Shown piece after piece: positions 15,452-23,669 of a DNA stretch of 26,595 nucleotides. Each line of letters starts with the position of its first letter. The stretch's first letter is position 1. Both the position numbers and the translations under genes were made by a program. Source of the DNA: CAJQND01 sp051010055 (GTDB lineage Bacteria; Pseudomonadota; Alphaproteobacteria; Rhizobiales; CAJQND01); NCBI GenBank assembly GCA_051010055.1, contig JBPCVY010000042.1:1-26595 (forward strand). The letters are read 5' to 3'. The notes under the pieces are model-generated. The model did not search any database. It was not told where the DNA came from and worked only from the letters and a program-made list of their open reading frames with translations.

Positions 15452-16290
15452 TGGACGCACAAACAAACTACGAAGCAGAGTATAACAACCGTGCGCGGGT
15501 TTCCGATGCCGCAGCCATCATCGATGGCTGGCAGGAGCTGGCCGCCGACTGGCGCTCGAAAACCCACAAGGCTGAAATTGGCCTGTCTTACGGTGATGGC
15601 GCGCGCAATGTTGTCGATATTTTCACCCCTGATTACGAAAGAGCCGGGCCGATTGCCCTGTTCATCCACGGCGGCTATTGGCAGGCGCTAGGAAAGGACT
15701 GGTTTTCCCACATGGCGCGCGGGCCGAACCTCAACGGCCTCACCGTGGCCGTACCCTCATATGATTTGTGCCCGAACGTGACCGTCATGCAGATTGTCGA
15801 GCAGATGCGCGAATGCTGCCTGTGGCTGTGGCGCCGCTATAAACGCCGCATCGTGATTTTCGGGCATTCTGCCGGCGGCCACCTCACTGCATGCATGCTG
15901 GCAACGGACTGGCTTTCTCTTGACCCGGATGCCCCGTCGCTTCTGGCCGGTGCCGGACTTGCCATATCGGGCCTTTTTGATTTGCAGCCCCTTGTTGGCA
16001 CGTCGATTAACGAAAACCTCCTTCTCAATCAGCAGACAGCACAAGAGGCAAGCCCCATCTTCTGGAAGCCCCCTTCAGGATTGCGTCTGGTGGCTGCTGT
16101 TGGCGGCACTGAAAGTGACGAATATTTGCGCCAGAGCCGGGACTTTACTGCCCACTGGCACGAACAAGGCATGGCAGCCCTGCCGCGTGTGATTGACGGG
16201 GAAAACCATTTCACGGTCATCGCTAACCTGGCCGAGCCCGATGGTGTTTTAACGCGCACCTTGACCGGCCTTGCCTCCACAGCAACTTAA
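15451..16290 (+). CDS. Alpha/beta hydrolase, kynurenine-formamidase-like (HGGYW family)
   Basis: A 279-residue alpha/beta hydrolase. HGGYW (73-77) supplies the oxyanion hole, the nucleophile is Ser140 in GHSAGGHL, an acidic residue follows in VGGTESDEYLRQS (217-229), and the catalytic His is His253 in GENHFTVI. This pattern matches the family containing eukaryotic BNA7-type arylformamidases and related carboxylesterases. The start at 15451 is chosen because it overlaps the preceding TAA as TAATG; an ATG at 15427 would give 8 more residues. No tryptophan-degradation genes are nearby, so N-formylkynurenine is not an obvious substrate; a formamide or ester produced by the arginase-like partner is an inference. 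The stop is within about 10 bp of the hpnC start. Confidence 0.82.
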   Translation: MDAQTNYEAEYNNRARVSDAAAIIDGWQELAADWRSKTHKAEIGLSYGDGARNVVDIFTPDYERAGPIALFIHGGYWQALGKDWFSHMARGPNLNGLTVAVPSYDLCPNVTVMQIVEQMRECCLWLWRRYKRRIVIFGHSAGGHLTACMLATDWLSLDPDAPSLLAGAGLAISGLFDLQPLVGTSINENLLLNQQTAQEASPIFWKPPSGLRLVAAVGGTESDEYLRQSRDFTAHWHEQGMAALPRVIDGENHFTVIANLAEPDGVLTRTLTGLASTAT

Positions 16291-16297
16291 CAAATTT

Positions 16298-17152
16298 GTG
16301 AGCTTGCAAGCCAAAGTGACAATCGAAACACCATCTGGAAAAGGCGCCGGCGATGAGAACTTTCCCGTCGGCTCGTTTTTGCTGCCCAGGAAATTGCGCC
16401 CGCACATTGCGAAGTTTTACGCTTTTGCACGGGCAATCGACGATATCGCCGATAATCCCGAGCTTGAACCGGAAGATAAAATCCACCGCCTCAACGCCAT
16501 GGATGTGGTGGTTCAGGGAACGCCTCCCGCCGGGCCGGGCCTGGAGACCGCAGTTGCCATGCATGAAAGCCTCCAAGAAACCGGCACAACATCTCAGCAT
16601 TGTTCTGATCTGGTAGATGCGTTCCGCCAGGATGCAGTGAAGAACCGCTATGAGGACTGGGATGGGGTGATTGAATACTGCCTCCGGTCCGCTTCACCTG
16701 TTGGCCGCTATCTTCTTGATATACATGGAGAATCTAAGGAAAATTATGTCTATGCAGACGCCTTGTGTAATGCACTCCAAGTGATCAACCATGTGCAGGA
16801 TTGTGGCGACGATTATCGTGAAATGGACAGGGTTTATCTGCCCGAGCCTTGGCTGGTTGAAAAGGGCGCAACGGTCAAGGATCTCGCAGGCTCTTCTGCC
16901 TGTCCCGGCGTGCGGGCTGTGATTGACCGCTGCCTTGAGGGCACACGTGACTTGCTTGAGGTTGCCGGGCAACTGCCCGCACATCTCAATTCCCGCAGCC
17001 TTTCAATGGAATCGGCTGTGATTCTTAAAATTGCCAATAAGTTGGTTGATGAGCTGTCTAAACGGGACCCGTTGGCAGAACGTGTGGTGCTCACGAAACC
17101 ACAATATGCTTCATGCGCCATAAGAGGAATTGCGAAGGGCGCATTTTCGTGA
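16298..17152 (+). CDS. hpnC: Squalene synthase HpnC (hydroxysqualene-forming)
   Basis: About 284 residues of the squalene/phytoene synthase fold. HpnC turns presqualene diphosphate into hydroxysqualene, the second of three steps from farnesyl diphosphate to squalene. The N-terminal TPSGKGAGDENFPVGSFLLP block is characteristic of HpnC. The two magnesium-diphosphate motifs are FARAIDDIADN (43-53) and HVQDCGDDYREMDRVYLP (165-182). The start is uncertain: GTG at 16298 fits the usual N-terminal length, while TTG 16271 or GTG 16316 are alternatives, and none has a strong ribosome binding site. The TTG start would overlap the hydrolase stop by 20 nt. Close packing suggests co-transcription with the two upstream genes. 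Confidence 0.85.
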   Translation: MSLQAKVTIETPSGKGAGDENFPVGSFLLPRKLRPHIAKFYAFARAIDDIADNPELEPEDKIHRLNAMDVVVQGTPPAGPGLETAVAMHESLQETGTTSQHCSDLVDAFRQDAVKNRYEDWDGVIEYCLRSASPVGRYLLDIHGESKENYVYADALCNALQVINHVQDCGDDYREMDRVYLPEPWLVEKGATVKDLAGSSACPGVRAVIDRCLEGTRDLLEVAGQLPAHLNSRSLSMESAVILKIANKLVDELSKRDPLAERVVLTKPQYASCAIRGIAKGAFS

Positions 17153-17165
17153 GATACGCGTTCTT

Positions 17166-17270
17166 CCGTTAACGGTAAAAGCCGTTGCCCTTACCAAAAG
17201 GGGTGGTAAAGTGCTTTCTAGAGCGGCATAACCACCAATGATTTGCTGGGAATGGTTTTTCTTCCCGGCA
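17166..17270 (+). promoter_or_regulatory. Structured leader between hpnC and dxs
   Basis: The gap between hpnC and dxs holds several inverted repeats. CCGTTAACGG at 17166-17175 is a perfect 10-bp palindrome. TTACC (17191-17195) pairs with GGTAA (17205-17209). A 9-bp stem with one G-T pair joins 17244-17252 to 17262-17270 around a 9-nt loop. No U-tract follows, so these look like operator or mRNA structures rather than a plain terminator. No known riboswitch class could be matched. Confidence 0.4.
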
Positions 17271-17324
17271 GGTCCCGCGTAAGTGGCATTAACAGCAAAG
17301 AAAAGAACAAAGGTCAAAACACCT

Positions 17325-19250
17325 ATGTCCGTTTCAACACCGCTGCTCGATAAGATTGCAACCCCCAGCGACCTGCGCAAGGTCGACCGCAAGCAACTTC
17401 GTGCCCTGGCTGAAGAACTCCGCGCAGAAACCATAGCAGCGGCTTCTGAAACGGGTGGTCATTTCGGCGCCGGATTAGGCGTGGTGGAACTGACTGTTGC
17501 CCTGCACTATGTGTTCAACACGCCTGATGACAGATTGATTTGGGATGTGAGCCACCAGGCGTACCCGCACAAGATTCTGACGGGCCGGCGTGAAAAGATT
17601 CGTTCCATCCGCCAGCGCGACGGGCTCTATGGCTTCACCAAGCGCACAGAGAGCAAGTTTGACCCGTTTGGCGCAGCCCACTCTTCAACGTCCATTTCAG
17701 CTGGACTTGGCATGGCCGTTGCGCGTGATTTGTCCGGCGGTAACAACAACGTGGTGTCCGTTATCGGCGATGGCGCCATGAGCGCTGGCATGGCTTATGA
17801 GGCAATGAACAATGCTGGCGCCCTCGACAGCCGCATGACCGTCATTCTCAACGATAACGGCATGTCCATCGCCCCGGCGGTCGGGGCGCTTTCGAACTAT
17901 CTTTCCTGGCTGGTATCCTCGCGCCCGTTCCTGTCGCTGCGCGATATTGGCAAGCACCTCACCGACCGGTTCCCGCGTTACTTGAAGGAAACCGCTGAGC
18001 GGGCTGATGAATTCGCCCGTACAATGCTGTTTGGCGGCACCTTGTTTGAAGAGCTCGGCTTTTACTACGTCGGGCCGGTTGACGGGCACAATATCGACAG
18101 CCTCGTGCCAATCCTGGAAAATGTGCGCGATGCGGAAACCCTTGGGCCAATTCTCGTCCATGTGGTCACCGAAAAAGGCAAAGGCCATCCGTTCGAAGAG
18201 CCGCAAAAAGAGAAATATCACGCAGTTGCAAAATTCGATTTGGTATCCAAGGAGTTCAAAAAGGCAACGCCCAACGCTCCCAGTTACACTTCGATTTTTG
18301 CCCAATCCCTTATCAAGGAAGCTGAGAAAGACGACAAGATTGTCGCTATCACTGCAGCAATGCCGTCAGGTACCGGGGTTGATAAGTTTGAAGAACGCTT
18401 CCCCAAGCGCTCCTTCGACGTTGGGATTGCCGAGCAGCATGCGGTGACATTTGCCGCCGGTCTTGCAACGGAAGGCTACAAGCCATTCGCCGCCATCTAT
18501 TCAACTTTCCTGCAGCGCGCCTATGACCAGGTGGTCCATGATGTTGCCCTGCAGAACCTTCCCGTACGTTTTGCTATTGACCGTGCCGGTTTGGTTGGGG
18601 CCGACGGCGCAACCCATGCCGGCAGCTTCGACATTGCCTATCTGTGCTGCCTGCCGAACATGGTGGTGATGGCTGCTGCCGATGAGGCTGAGTTGATGCA
18701 CATGGTGGCAACAGCTGCAGCCATTGACGACGGACCGTCTGCAGTACGGTATCCGCGCGGTGAAGGCGTTGGGGTTGAATTGCCAGATGAAGGTGTACCG
18801 CTTGAAATCGGCAAGGGCCGGATTGTCAAGAAAGGCTCCAAGGTGGCCCTCCTGTCGTTTGGCGCGCGCCTGCAAGATTGCCTTCAAGCGGCTGCAGAGC
18901 TGGATGCCCATGGTCTTTCAACAACAGTTGCAGATGCCCGATTTGCGAAACCACTGGACACAGATCTCATCCGCGATCTTGCCTCAAACCATGAAATTCT
19001 CGTCACCATTGAGGAAGGCGCGGTTGGCGGTTTCGGCTCGCACGTTCTGAACTATCTTGCCAAGGAAAACCTTCTCGATAAGGGCGCCCGGGTAAGGCCC
19101 ATGACCCTGCCTGATATCTTCGTTGCCCATGGCGATCCAGGTGGGCAGTACGATGAAGCCAAGCTCAATGCGCCACATATTGTCGAGGAAGTTTTTGCCG
19201 CTCTGGATATGAGCAAAGCCAAAGCGGACAGCAGAAAAGCCGAGGCGTAG
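17325..19250 (+). CDS. dxs: 1-deoxy-D-xylulose-5-phosphate synthase
   Basis: DXS condenses pyruvate and glyceraldehyde 3-phosphate with thiamine diphosphate, the committing step of the MEP isoprenoid pathway. The 641-residue protein shows GGHFGAGLG (44-52), SHQAYPHKILTGR (76-88), AAHSSTSISAGLGMA (117-131), the thiamine-binding GDGAMSAGMAYEAMNNAG (148-165) with NDNGMSIAP, the catalytic Glu370 in GIAEQHAVTFAAG, and DRAGLVGADGATHAG (419-433). The first HQ motif reads VSHQ where VGHQ is common. I start at the ATG at 17325, which gives the usual STPLLDKI N-terminus; a GTG at 17283 would add 14 atypical residues. Its place inside the hpn locus suggests dedicated precursor supply for hopanoids. Confidence 0.93.
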   Translation: MSVSTPLLDKIATPSDLRKVDRKQLRALAEELRAETIAAASETGGHFGAGLGVVELTVALHYVFNTPDDRLIWDVSHQAYPHKILTGRREKIRSIRQRDGLYGFTKRTESKFDPFGAAHSSTSISAGLGMAVARDLSGGNNNVVSVIGDGAMSAGMAYEAMNNAGALDSRMTVILNDNGMSIAPAVGALSNYLSWLVSSRPFLSLRDIGKHLTDRFPRYLKETAERADEFARTMLFGGTLFEELGFYYVGPVDGHNIDSLVPILENVRDAETLGPILVHVVTEKGKGHPFEEPQKEKYHAVAKFDLVSKEFKKATPNAPSYTSIFAQSLIKEAEKDDKIVAITAAMPSGTGVDKFEERFPKRSFDVGIAEQHAVTFAAGLATEGYKPFAAIYSTFLQRAYDQVVHDVALQNLPVRFAIDRAGLVGADGATHAGSFDIAYLCCLPNMVVMAAADEAELMHMVATAAAIDDGPSAVRYPRGEGVGVELPDEGVPLEIGKGRIVKKGSKVALLSFGARLQDCLQAAAELDAHGLSTTVADARFAKPLDTDLIRDLASNHEILVTIEEGAVGGFGSHVLNYLAKENLLDKGARVRPMTLPDIFVAHGDPGGQYDEAKLNAPHIVEEVFAALDMSKAKADSRKAEA

Positions 19251-19278
19251 GGTTAAAATCCAAGGCGCTGCATATCTA

Positions 19279-20151
19279 ATGGCCATTACGACTGCTCCAA
19301 GCTCCGACGACCACGCCCACGTTGCGGGGATCGTCCGGCAGGCTTCAACCTCCTTTTTCGGCGCGATGCGTATTTTGCCGCTGCCACGGCGGCAGGCGAT
19401 TTTCGCCGTTTATGCCTTCTGCCGTGAAGTCGATGACATCGCTGATGATGACGATTTAAGTCTCAAACAACGAAAGGCTCGCCTTGCGGCATGGCGCAAC
19501 CGCATTGATGGCATTTTCGCAGGCGCGCCCGATGGGCCCATCTCCCGCGTGCTTGTGAAAGCAGTCGGCACATTTGAGCTTGAACGCGATGACTTTCTGG
19601 CGGTCATTGACGGCATGGAAATGGACACCTCTTCTGTCATCGTTGCACCGGACCGGCACACGTTCGAGCTTTATTGCGACCGGGTTGCCTGTGCGGTGGG
19701 GCGTTTGTGTGTGAAGATTTTTGGCGAGGGCGGCGCTCGAGGGCGCGAACTTGCCAACGCCCAAGGCCGCGCATTGCAAATCACCAACATCTTGCGCGAT
19801 GTGCACGAAGATGCCGGGCGGGGCCGGCTTTATCTTCCTGCAGATATTCTTGAGGAAAACGGCATCAAGGCCTCTTCCCCGGAAGAGGCCCTCACCCACC
19901 CGAATTATGTAATGGCCTGGCGGGCGCTGGCAGATGAGGCAGCGGGTTGGTTCTCAACAACCGACAAAGTGCTTGCTCAATGCAACCGCAAGACAACCAA
20001 GCCTTCGCGCATTATGCTGGAGGTTTACCGGCGCAGCCTTGAGCGCATGATGGCGCTGCCTGATGAAGACATCGCCAATCCGGCCATATCAAAGCGCCTT
20101 GTGGGCAGTCGTGAGAAGCTGTTGATCGCCCTGCGCTACGGGCTCTTTTAG
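19279..20151 (+). CDS. hpnD: Presqualene diphosphate synthase HpnD
   Basis: A 290-residue squalene/phytoene synthase family protein, predicted to join two farnesyl diphosphates into presqualene diphosphate. The first Asp-rich motif is CREVDDIADDDD (48-59) and the second is NILRDVHEDAGRGRLYLP (170-187). The substrate-gating segment SFFGAMRILPLPRR near 25-38 is typical of HpnD. It differs clearly from the HpnC in the same locus, as expected for the paired hopanoid enzymes. The gap to dxs is 28 bp with no strong ribosome binding site, and hpnE begins 5 bp after its stop, so it belongs to one transcription unit. Confidence 0.9.
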   Translation: MAITTAPSSDDHAHVAGIVRQASTSFFGAMRILPLPRRQAIFAVYAFCREVDDIADDDDLSLKQRKARLAAWRNRIDGIFAGAPDGPISRVLVKAVGTFELERDDFLAVIDGMEMDTSSVIVAPDRHTFELYCDRVACAVGRLCVKIFGEGGARGRELANAQGRALQITNILRDVHEDAGRGRLYLPADILEENGIKASSPEEALTHPNYVMAWRALADEAAGWFSTTDKVLAQCNRKTTKPSRIMLEVYRRSLERMMALPDEDIANPAISKRLVGSREKLLIALRYGLF

Positions 20152-20156
20152 AGACA

Positions 20157-21416
20157 ATGGCGCGGGCGCACATTTTAGGGGCCGGCCTTTCAGGCTTGTC
20201 TGCCGCGGTGGAACTGGCCGCAGCGGGGCTCGATATCACCCTTTATGAAGCAGCCGGTGAGGCGGGCGGGCGCTGCCGCACATTTCACGATGCCGCCCTT
20301 GATTGCATCATAGACAATGGCAACCACCTGCTTTTGTCGGGCAATTACGGGGCAATGGCGTTTCTCGACCGCATTGGCACAACCGATGAGCTTTCCGGCC
20401 CGCCAGAAGCGCGGTTCAACTTTGTCGATATCGGCACGAACGAGCGCTGGTGCGTACGCCCGAATAAGGGCCGCCTGCCCTGGTGGATTTTTGCACCATC
20501 GCGTAGGGTGGCCGGAACGAAGGTTACCGATTATCTGGCAGCCAGCAAAATTCTGAACGCCGGACCGGATGATGTATTCACCTCCATTATTTCCCCTGAC
20601 GGGGCGCTCTATGAGCGGTTTTGGGAGCCAATTGTTGTCGGCGCGTTGAACATTGATCCGTACGAGGCCGCCGCAATTTTGCTTAAGCCCGTTTTGCTTG
20701 AAACATTCGCCAAGGGGGCAGATGCCTGCCGCCCGCTTATTGCAAAAACCGGCCTTGGTGAGACGTTCGTTGCGCCCGCGCTGAAATATCTCTCCGAAAA
20801 GGGCGCCGATATAAGGTTCGGTGCGCGGGTAAAGGGCTTTGAAACAGACAATGGCAGGATAGCCAAACTGGATGGGGTAGGTGAAGCTGTCGGCACCGGT
20901 GATGTGGTCATATGCGCGGTGCCCTGGTGGAACGCGGAACGTTTATTGCCGGACTATGCCGGCCCCACCGGCGTTGAACCCATCTTGAATGCCCACTTCC
21001 GGCTCAAGGAGCCTTTCAAGGGCTACGAGGACGACCCTGTAGTAGGCGTCATTGGCGGGCTTGCGCAATGGCTGTTCATCCGTGGTGATGTGGTTTCAGT
21101 AACCGTTTCTGCTGCGGGCAGGCACACCCGTGAGGCCAATGAAGCCACCGTTGAGAAGATTTGGGACGATGTGCGAAAGGCCCTCAACCTCGGCGATGAG
21201 CCGTTGCCGCGCTGGCGCATCATCAAAGAACATCGCGCAACCTTCCGCCAGACCCCGGAACAGATCAAACTGCGCCCCGGCGCAATAACGGCCATCGGCA
21301 ATCTGTTTCTCGCCGGTGATTGGACTGACACAAAACTCCCGGCGACCATTGAAGGCTCTATCCGTTCAGGAAAAACCGCCGCCGGCCTTGCCCTAGAAAA
21401 ATTTGACATCGCCTAA
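20157..21416 (+). CDS. hpnE: Hydroxysqualene dehydroxylase HpnE
   Basis: A 419-residue FAD-dependent flavoprotein of the amine-oxidase/phytoene-desaturase type that reduces hydroxysqualene to squalene. The N-terminus gives AHILGAGLSGLSAAVELAAAG (4-24) with the dinucleotide motif GxGxxG at 8-13, Glu31 for the FAD ribose and GEAGGRCRTFHD (34-45). The C-terminus carries LAGDWTDTKLPATIEGSIRSGKTAA, the usual second FAD motif of the family. With HpnC and HpnD it completes the three-enzyme route from farnesyl diphosphate to squalene. A TAG-agaca-ATG junction connects it to hpnD. Confidence 0.9.
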   Translation: MARAHILGAGLSGLSAAVELAAAGLDITLYEAAGEAGGRCRTFHDAALDCIIDNGNHLLLSGNYGAMAFLDRIGTTDELSGPPEARFNFVDIGTNERWCVRPNKGRLPWWIFAPSRRVAGTKVTDYLAASKILNAGPDDVFTSIISPDGALYERFWEPIVVGALNIDPYEAAAILLKPVLLETFAKGADACRPLIAKTGLGETFVAPALKYLSEKGADIRFGARVKGFETDNGRIAKLDGVGEAVGTGDVVICAVPWWNAERLLPDYAGPTGVEPILNAHFRLKEPFKGYEDDPVVGVIGGLAQWLFIRGDVVSVTVSAAGRHTREANEATVEKIWDDVRKALNLGDEPLPRWRIIKEHRATFRQTPEQIKLRPGAITAIGNLFLAGDWTDTKLPATIEGSIRSGKTAAGLALEKFDIA

Positions 21417-21598
21417 AGCGGCGATTGGGCGCTGGTGGAGCGGAAGACTGGCAAAACAAACCGGCAGAAATTACTGGAAACCAAGTCTGCAACTCGAGGA
21501 TATTGTTCCCGACCGATTAAACTCGAAGGCAAAATAGTTGAAGCTGGCCTTGCCTTTGCCTCACTTTCTTGACATGAAAACTGTTCGCGGCGGTTCAA
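21417..21598 (+). promoter_or_regulatory. Gap before shc, possible internal promoter
   Basis: This 182-bp stretch separates hpnE from shc, by far the widest break between hpnD and hpnG. It contains an inverted repeat AAGGCAA/TTGCCTT (21526-21532 and 21550-21556) and a perfect -35-like TTGACA at 21569-21574. The matching -10 is unclear (TTCAAA near 21594 at 19 bp is weak). A promoter here would suit the later shc start at 21638 better than the ATG at 21599. Confidence 0.3.
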
Positions 21599-21637
21599 AT
21601 GATAAAATGGCGAAGACCAAGCAGGGACTGGGACAGC

Positions 21638-23650
21638 ATGGCGTCAATTTTCACACGTGACGAGCGTGGGCAAAACAGTGTTGCACTTGATCAAGAGCTC
21701 ACGCATGCCAACGAAAACGTCGCCGGTCCGGAGCTTTCAGATATTGACGCTCTGATCGCTGATGCAGGCGGCGCCTTGGCTGCGCTTCAGCACGAGGACG
21801 GCCATATCATTTTCGAACTTGAGGCCGATGCGACCATTCCGTCCGAGTTTATCCTGATGAACCATTTCATCGGTGACCCGGAGCCTGCTATCGAAGCCGA
21901 GCTCGCCGACCATATTCGTACCTTGCAATCAAACACCCATGGCGGCTGGCCGCTGTTTTATGAGGGCGATTTCAATATATCGGCATCGGTGAAGGCCTAC
22001 TACGCGCTGAAAATCGTTGGTGATGATATTGATGCCCCGCATATGCGCCGGGCCCGTGAGGCAATCATCCATCATGGCGGCGCTCAAACCGCCAATGTAT
22101 TTACCCGCTATGCCCTTGCCTTGTTTGGCCAGGTTCCCTGGCGGGCAGCACCGGCTATGCCGGCTGAGCTGATGCTCATGCCGCGTTGGTTCCCGGTGAA
22201 TATCTGGAAACTTGCCTATTGGTCGCGCACCGTGATTGCACCGCTGCTCGTTCTCGCAGCGTTGAAGCCGCGCGCTGAAAACCCCCGCAACATTGACTGC
22301 CAGGAATTGTTCTGCACGCCGCCAGAAGATGTGCGCGAATGGCATATCAATCCAACTGGCTCTGCGTGGGGTGAGTTTTTCCTCAGACTGGACAAGGTGC
22401 TGCAAGTTGCAGAGCCACGGTTCCCGCGCAAGCTGCGCGCACGCGCCATGCAACGGGCCCTCGATTTCATCAAGCCGAGGCTTAATGGCCGCGACGGTTT
22501 GGGCGCAATTTTCCCGGCCATGGCCAATTCGGTCATGGCGTTCCATGCCCTTGGTTATTCTCATGATCACGAAGATTTCGTCACCGCCCGCCAATCGGTG
22601 CGCGATCTTTTGACCGAGAAAACAAAAGACGACCAACCCCGCTACTGCCAGCCGTGCACCTCGCCCATATGGGACACGGCCCTTGCTGGGCTTGCCTTGG
22701 CCGAAACTGGCAATCTGGATAAGAATGGCAAGCTCATGGAGGCCTGCGACTGGCTCGCAGAGCGGCAGATTACTGATCTTCACGGCGACTGGGCCGTGAA
22801 CGCGCCCAACCTTCAGCCCGGAGGCTGGGCGTTTCAGTATAGCAATGACTATTACCCGGATGTGGACGATACCGCCGTTGTCGGCATGCTTTTGCACCGG
22901 GTGGATGCAGAACGCTTCAAAACCAATATTGAGCGCGCAGCCGTCTGGATAGAGGGTATGCAGAGCACAAATGGCGGTTGGGGCGCATTTGACATCAACA
23001 ATAATGCGGAATTCTTGAACTCCATTCCGTTTGCAGACCATGGGGCGTTGCTTGACCCGCCAACATCTGACGTTACAGCGCGTTGCCTGTCTTTCCTCGC
23101 ACAGCTGGGCTATTCGCCAGACCACCCGATCATGAAGAAGGGCATTTCGTTCCTTAAGGCTGAGCAGGAGGAAGATGGCTCCTGGTTTGGCCGTTGGGGC
23201 ACCAACTATATTTATGGCACCTGGTCGGTGCTGTGCGCGCTCAATATGATCGGAGTTGACCGCCAGGAACCCTATTACCGCAGAGCCGTTGACTGGCTGA
23301 TTTCGCGCCAGCGGGCCGATGGCGGCTGGGGTGAAGATGGCGCCACCTATGACCTCACGCGCCGTTCTGAAGTAAAATCATCCACACCATCGCAAACATC
23401 GTGGGCGGTGCTTGGGCTTATGGCGGCTGGGGAAACGGAACACCCTGCTGTAAAGAGGGGCATCTCATACATTATGGAGCAGCCGCGCGATGGCGCGCGC
23501 TGGGATGAGCCCTGGTTCACCGCAGTTGGCTTCCCGCGGGTTTTCTATCTGCGCTATCATGGCTATGCGGCCTATTTCCCCACCTGGGCGCTGGCCCGTT
23601 ACCGCAATCTGAAGCGGGGAAACTCCGGTGACGTGAACTGGGGAATGTAA
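21638..23650 (+). CDS. shc: Squalene-hopene cyclase
   Basis: The 670-residue cyclase converts squalene to hopene/hopanol at the membrane. The catalytic acid motif DVDDTA is at 408-413. Several QW-type repeats are visible, including THGGWPLFYEGD (about 100-111), GGWGAFD, EEDGSWFGRWG and ADGGWGED, with TYDLTRRSEVKSS and PSQTSWAVLGL in the C-terminal barrel. The length agrees with bacterial SHCs. The frame is open from an ATG at 21599, adding 13 residues; I prefer 21638 because GGGA lies 4-5 nt upstream and the extra residues (KWRRPSRDWDS) look atypical, but either is possible. It is also called hpnF. Confidence 0.93.
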   Translation: MASIFTRDERGQNSVALDQELTHANENVAGPELSDIDALIADAGGALAALQHEDGHIIFELEADATIPSEFILMNHFIGDPEPAIEAELADHIRTLQSNTHGGWPLFYEGDFNISASVKAYYALKIVGDDIDAPHMRRAREAIIHHGGAQTANVFTRYALALFGQVPWRAAPAMPAELMLMPRWFPVNIWKLAYWSRTVIAPLLVLAALKPRAENPRNIDCQELFCTPPEDVREWHINPTGSAWGEFFLRLDKVLQVAEPRFPRKLRARAMQRALDFIKPRLNGRDGLGAIFPAMANSVMAFHALGYSHDHEDFVTARQSVRDLLTEKTKDDQPRYCQPCTSPIWDTALAGLALAETGNLDKNGKLMEACDWLAERQITDLHGDWAVNAPNLQPGGWAFQYSNDYYPDVDDTAVVGMLLHRVDAERFKTNIERAAVWIEGMQSTNGGWGAFDINNNAEFLNSIPFADHGALLDPPTSDVTARCLSFLAQLGYSPDHPIMKKGISFLKAEQEEDGSWFGRWGTNYIYGTWSVLCALNMIGVDRQEPYYRRAVDWLISRQRADGGWGEDGATYDLTRRSEVKSSTPSQTSWAVLGLMAAGETEHPAVKRGISYIMEQPRDGARWDEPWFTAVGFPRVFYLRYHGYAAYFPTWALARYRNLKRGNSGDVNWGM

Positions 23651-23669
23651 TCAGAAGTTAGTTTTCAAC

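Noticed and set aside
16271..16297. TTG at 16271 as the hpnC start
   Set aside because: It adds nine residues (mostly PPQQLNKF) outside the usual HpnC N-terminus and overlaps the hydrolase gene. It remains possible because no candidate start has a strong ribosome binding site.
21929..23125. 398-codon minus-strand open frame inside shc
   Set aside because: Fully antisense to squalene-hopene cyclase, with no recognisable motif. High G+C third positions commonly open this frame.
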